56,177 bases of DNA from Candidatus Vagococcus giribetii (lineage in GTDB: Bacteria; Bacillota; Bacilli; Lactobacillales; Vagococcaceae): contig NZ_JAFLVX010000007.1 in NCBI RefSeq assembly GCF_017316185.1, positions 38,485-94,661 of the forward strand. Reading direction: 5' to 3'. Under the pieces are notes generated by a model. The model did not search any database. It saw nothing but the letters and a program-made list of their open reading frames with translations, and was not told where the DNA came from. The position numbers and the translations under genes are program-made. Each line of letters begins with the position of its first letter. The stretch's first letter is position 1. Of the stretch, positions 53,710 to 56,177 are shown piece by piece.

Positions 53710-53724
53710 TGAGAATCATAATCA
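53710..53724. promoter_or_regulatory. Fur-family box upstream of fetAB
   Basis: TGAGAATCATAATCA matches the 7-1-7 Fur consensus TGATAATNATTATCA at 12 of 14 defined positions. It stands between fetA and udk; Fur, PerR or Zur could use it. Otherwise 53634-53796 shows no clear element. Confidence 0.55.
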
Positions 53725-53796
53725 ATTGAAAAATGGCCTTTTCTTACAATTAAATAGGAATTAATAGAGAAAAAGAAGAAAAAAGTCACTAATATG

Positions 53797-53825
53797 TTGA
53801 AAGTCAAGCGGTGATAGAGTAGGAT
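53797..53825 (+). promoter_or_regulatory. Candidate promoter of udk
   Basis: TTGAAA (53797-53802), 17 bases, TAGGAT (53820-53825). Confidence 0.45.
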
Positions 53826-53863
53826 ATCAAAGAAGGAATAAAAATAAATAAGTGAGGGATACC

Positions 53864-54496
53864 ATGGAAACAAAAAATGAGCGTCCTATTGTCATTGGCG
53901 TGACAGGTGGTTCTGGTAGCGGAAAAACAAGTGTTAGTCGAGCTATTTTAAACGCATTGCCAAACCATTCGATTCTGCTGTTTGAACAAGATTCGTACTA
54001 TAAGGATCAAAGTCATCTTTCATTTGAAGAGCGACTAAACACAAATTACGATCACCCATTGGCGTTTGATACTGATTTATTAATCGAGCACCTAAAAGAT
54101 TTGATGTGTTATCAAAGCATTGATAAACCTATCTATGATTACGAAGCGCATACAAGATCAACAGAAGTGGCTCACCAAGAACCAAAAGAAGTAATTATCT
54201 TAGAAGGTATCTTAATCTTAGAAGATGAAAGACTAAGAGATTTAATGGATATTAAAGTTTATGTAGATACAGAAGATGATATTCGTATCATTCGTCGTAT
54301 CAAACGAGATATTGAAGATCGTGGTCGTTCATTAGATTCAGTGATTGATCAATATTTAAGTGTTGTTAAACCAATGCATTCTCAATTTATCGAGCCAACG
54401 AAGAAGTATGCTGATGTCATCATACCTGAAGGTGGCAAGAACCAAGTTGCCATTGATTTATTAACAACTAAAGTTAGAAGTATTTTAGAAAATTAA
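53864..54496 (+). CDS. udk: Uridine kinase
   Basis: 210 residues. Walker A Gly-Gly-Ser-Gly-Ser-Gly-Lys-Thr (15-22), [10 protein letters not shown], Asn-Tyr-Asp-His-Pro and Arg-Arg-Ile-Lys-Arg-Asp are all uridine/cytidine kinase motifs. It phosphorylates uridine and cytidine in pyrimidine salvage. ATG 53864 is five bases after GAGGG; GTG 53852 overlaps that site. Confidence 0.95.
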   Translation: METKNERPIVIGVTGGSGSGKTSVSRAILNALPNHSILLFEQDSYYKDQSHLSFEERLNTNYDHPLAFDTDLLIEHLKDLMCYQSIDKPIYDYEAHTRSTEVAHQEPKEVIILEGILILEDERLRDLMDIKVYVDTEDDIRIIRRIKRDIEDRGRSLDSVIDQYLSVVKPMHSQFIEPTKKYADVIIPEGGKNQVAIDLLTTKVRSILEN

Positions 54497-54518
54497 TTAG
54501 TATATAGGAGGAATTAAC

Positions 54519-55103
54519 ATGAGTCAATTTCCACAATTAAATTTAGAAGCAAGTAAAGTAACAGCAACAATCAAAACAAACCGTGGTGATATTAAAGTTG
54601 CTTTATTCCCAGAACAAGCACCTAAAACAGTTAAGAATTTTATCGAATTAGGTAAAAAAGGTTATTATGACGGTGTTATCTTCCATCGTATTATCCCTGA
54701 TTTTATGATTCAAGGTGGAGACCCAACAGGAACAGGCATGGGTGGAGAAAGTATCTACGGAGAAAAATTTGAAGATGAGTTTTCACAAGAAGTATTTAAC
54801 TTACGTGGAGCTTTATCAATGGCTAACGCTGGACCAAATACAAATGGAAGCCAATTCTTCATCGTTCAAAATCAAAATGTCCCAGCTAATATGCTAGGTC
54901 AATTAGAAGGTGCTGGTTTTCCAAGTGAAATCATTGAAGCATACAAAAACGGTGGTACACCATGGTTAGATTTCAAACATACGGTGTTTGGACATGTTAT
55001 GGAAGGTATGGATGTTGTTGATGAAATGGCCTCTGTAAAAAGAGACGCTCAAGATCGCCCATTATATGATATTACAATCGACGCAATCGAAATTAACGAG
55101 TAA
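54519..55103 (+). CDS. Cyclophilin-type peptidyl-prolyl isomerase
   Basis: 194 residues, no signal peptide, so cytoplasmic. Cyclophilin motifs are present: Phe-His-Arg-Ile-Ile-Pro (active-site Arg), Met-Ile-Gln-Gly-Gly-Asp-Pro, Met-Ala-Asn-Ala-Gly and Gly-Ser-Gln-Phe-Phe-Ile. It catalyses proline isomerisation in protein folding. AGGAGG precedes the ATG, 22 bases after udk. Confidence 0.95.
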   Translation: MSQFPQLNLEASKVTATIKTNRGDIKVALFPEQAPKTVKNFIELGKKGYYDGVIFHRIIPDFMIQGGDPTGTGMGGESIYGEKFEDEFSQEVFNLRGALSMANAGPNTNGSQFFIVQNQNVPANMLGQLEGAGFPSEIIEAYKNGGTPWLDFKHTVFGHVMEGMDVVDEMASVKRDAQDRPLYDITIDAIEINE

Positions 55104-55139
55104 AAGATTAAGGACATTTTCTGTCCTTAGTCTTTTTTT
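55103..55139 (+). terminator. Terminator of the cyclophilin gene
   Basis: 13-base-pair stem (55103-55115 with 55123-55135, one G-U) that begins at the stop codon, then T. Confidence 0.87.
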
Positions 55140-55176
55140 ATGTTAAAATATGTATGATTTGAATGGAGCTGATAGG

Positions 55177-55536
55177 ATGGAATATAAAATCGGAATGGTT
55201 ATCAATGGAAAAATAACAGGTATCCAGCCATACGGAGCCTTTGTATCATTAGACAATAACCAGCAAGGACTGATTCATGTGTCAGAAGTGAAGCATGGAT
55301 TTATTAAAAATATTGCAGATGAATTAGAAGTTGGTCAAAAAGTAACAGTTAAAATCATTGATATTGATGAATATACTCAAAAGATTAGTTTATCCCTCAG
55401 AGTGTTACAACCTGCACCGCCAGTAGCTTATAGAAAGAAAAAATTCTTCACGAATAAGAATAAAAAAATAGGTTTCGCAACGATTGAAGACAAATTAGAT
55501 GAATGGATCGATGAAGCTTTAAAAGAAACATTGTAA
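55177..55536 (+). CDS. S1-domain RNA-binding protein (CvfD/YugI type)
   Basis: 119 residues. An S1 domain (about 1-72: Gly-Lys-Ile-Thr-Gly-Ile-Gln-Pro-Tyr-Gly-Ala-Phe-Val ... Gly-Leu-Ile-His-Val-Ser-Glu) is followed by a basic linker and an acidic tail. Size and layout match general stress protein 13/CvfD, post-transcriptional regulators that bind RNA or ribosomes. ATG 55177 is eight bases after GGAG; ATG 55150 has no ribosome site. Confidence 0.88.
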   Translation: MEYKIGMVINGKITGIQPYGAFVSLDNNQQGLIHVSEVKHGFIKNIADELEVGQKVTVKIIDIDEYTQKISLSLRVLQPAPPVAYRKKKFFTNKNKKIGFATIEDKLDEWIDEALKETL

Positions 55537-55561
55537 AGTAACAGATTTTTTTCAGAAAATA

Positions 55562-55570
55562 TGGTATAAT
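55562..55570 (+). promoter_or_regulatory. Extended -10 promoter of the Nudix-like gene
   Basis: TG, one base, TATAAT (55565-55570); no clear -35. Confidence 0.55.
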
Positions 55571-55621
55571 TAAATTTGTCGAAAATTAACACGTTAAACA
55601 TTAAAACTTAAGAGGTGGAAT

Positions 55622-55993
55622 ATGTTGGAACAAGTAAAAGTTGCTGGAACAGTTATTCTTAATCAAGAAGATGGACATAAAAAATTTCTTGTTAAAAAAG
55701 AAAACAGCCAAGTAGAGTTTGTTATGACAAAAGTAGATAATGAATACACAAGTTTAGCTTGTATATTAAATGAATTCAGAGATGAGGTTCATCTGGATAC
55801 GAGTAGCATGGAACTAGTTGAGTTAACTAGTGTGTATTTTGGAGAGTTGAAAATGCCACTTTTTGTTTTTAGTTTAGATGAAGACAAAGATGATCTTAAT
55901 ATAGAAGAAAATGTTTTTTCTTGGGAAGATCCTAAAACCTTAAGAGAAGTCTTGAAGAATTTCGAGATTAGTGGAGTACCATATTTAAGTTGA
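55622..55993 (+). CDS. Nudix-fold-like protein with degenerate Nudix box
   Basis: 123 residues. The strand pattern Ala-Gly-Thr-Val-Ile-Leu, a central Ala-Cys-Ile-Leu-Asn-Glu-Phe-Arg-Asp-Glu-Val-His-Leu, and a late Pro-Leu-Phe-Val-Phe follow the order of a Nudix domain, but the central helix has Asn-Glu-Phe-Arg-Asp-Glu where active enzymes have Arg-Glu-x-x-Glu-Glu, and the upstream Gly residues are missing. Catalysis is therefore doubtful. AAGAGGTGG precedes the ATG. Otherwise an unrecognised protein; the Nudix reading is tentative. Confidence 0.65.
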   Translation: MLEQVKVAGTVILNQEDGHKKFLVKKENSQVEFVMTKVDNEYTSLACILNEFRDEVHLDTSSMELVELTSVYFGELKMPLFVFSLDEDKDDLNIEENVFSWEDPKTLREVLKNFEISGVPYLS

Positions 55994-56000
55994 AAAAATT

Positions 56001-56029
56001 GCTAAGTTTTAGTTGACTTAGCTTTTTTT
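56001..56029 (+). terminator. Terminator before the rRNA promoter region
   Basis: GCTAAGT (56001-56007) pairs with ACTTAGC (56016-56022), followed by seven T. Confidence 0.85.
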
Positions 56030-56103
56030 ATTTGTTACTATATAAAAGTTGTTTGATATTGATTCGTAACAAATTGTAACGAAAAAGAAATTCAAAAAAC
56101 ATG

Positions 56104-56132
56104 TTGACACATTATTGTAATCATGTTATTAT
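56104..56132 (+). promoter_or_regulatory. rRNA operon promoter
   Basis: TTGACA (56104-56109), 17 bases, TATTAT (56127-56132), then a leader ending GATCTTTGAAAACTGAA (56161-56177), the sequence that usually precedes 16S rRNA in enterococci and relatives. The rRNA itself would lie beyond the window. Confidence 0.75.
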
Positions 56133-56177
56133 TATTGAGTTGGAAAAACAACAACTGATAGATCTTTGAAAACTGAA

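Overview
The window reads as chromosomal DNA of a low-GC Gram-positive bacterium of the order Lactobacillales, most like the family Enterococcaceae (a Vagococcus-like organism is my best guess, by inference only). Reasons: strong AGGAGG-type ribosome sites, TTG/GTG/ATG starts, many lipobox lipoproteins, a sigma-54 driven mannose-PTS operon with its LevR-type activator and ManO in the arrangement known from enterococci, a T-box leader, PepT/Opp peptide nutrition, and a promoter plus leader typical of a Lactobacillales rRNA operon at the right edge.

Region 1 (1-15,365) is the most unusual part: a compact, apparently complete type IV pilus locus. It holds two tandem major-type pilins, a hairpin terminator behind them, then prepilin peptidase, PilM, PilN, PilO, extension ATPase PilB, a PilT-type retraction ATPase, PilC, an odd P-loop/Asp-Tyr repeat/coiled-coil protein, two minor prepilins, a giant GspK-like prepilin that has Gln at +5, and a secreted L-type lectin with DUF11-like and MucBP-like modules. 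Together they predict a retractable pilus whose tip or surface carries a glycan-binding adhesin.

Region 2 (15,344-25,445) is mostly metabolic: an FAD amine oxidase, a cation diffusion facilitator, an aminotransferase, an amino acid ABC importer with a fused binding protein/permease, an iron-type alcohol dehydrogenase, a 6-phospho-beta-glucosidase behind a structured leader with a terminator, and a membrane-anchored histidine phosphatase.

Region 3 (25,444-37,641) looks like peptide and wall-peptide scavenging: an XRE-cupin regulator divergent from an L-Ala-D/L-Glu-type epimerase, a transglutaminase-fold protein, three OppA-like lipoproteins, a Met-type T-box before the third OppA, and tripeptidase PepT. 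A lipoprotein fumarate-reductase-like flavoprotein and a MazG-like protein follow.

Region 4 (37,672-44,650) is the mpt-type mannose/glucose PTS: activator, perfect -24/-12 promoter, EIIB, EIIAB, EIIC, EIID, ManO. Region 5 (44,669-51,224) is a fourth OppA and OppBCDF with an antisense DUF3899-type gene between them; these permeases probably serve the orphan binding proteins of region 3. Region 6 (51,225-56,177) holds a serine-recombinase-like protein with a damaged active site, a FetAB-type exporter with a Fur-like box, uridine kinase, cyclophilin, an S1-domain protein, a Nudix-like protein and the start of an rRNA transcription unit. No tRNA, CRISPR array, insertion sequence or complete prophage gene was seen. 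All functional calls are by reading motifs; no database search was run.
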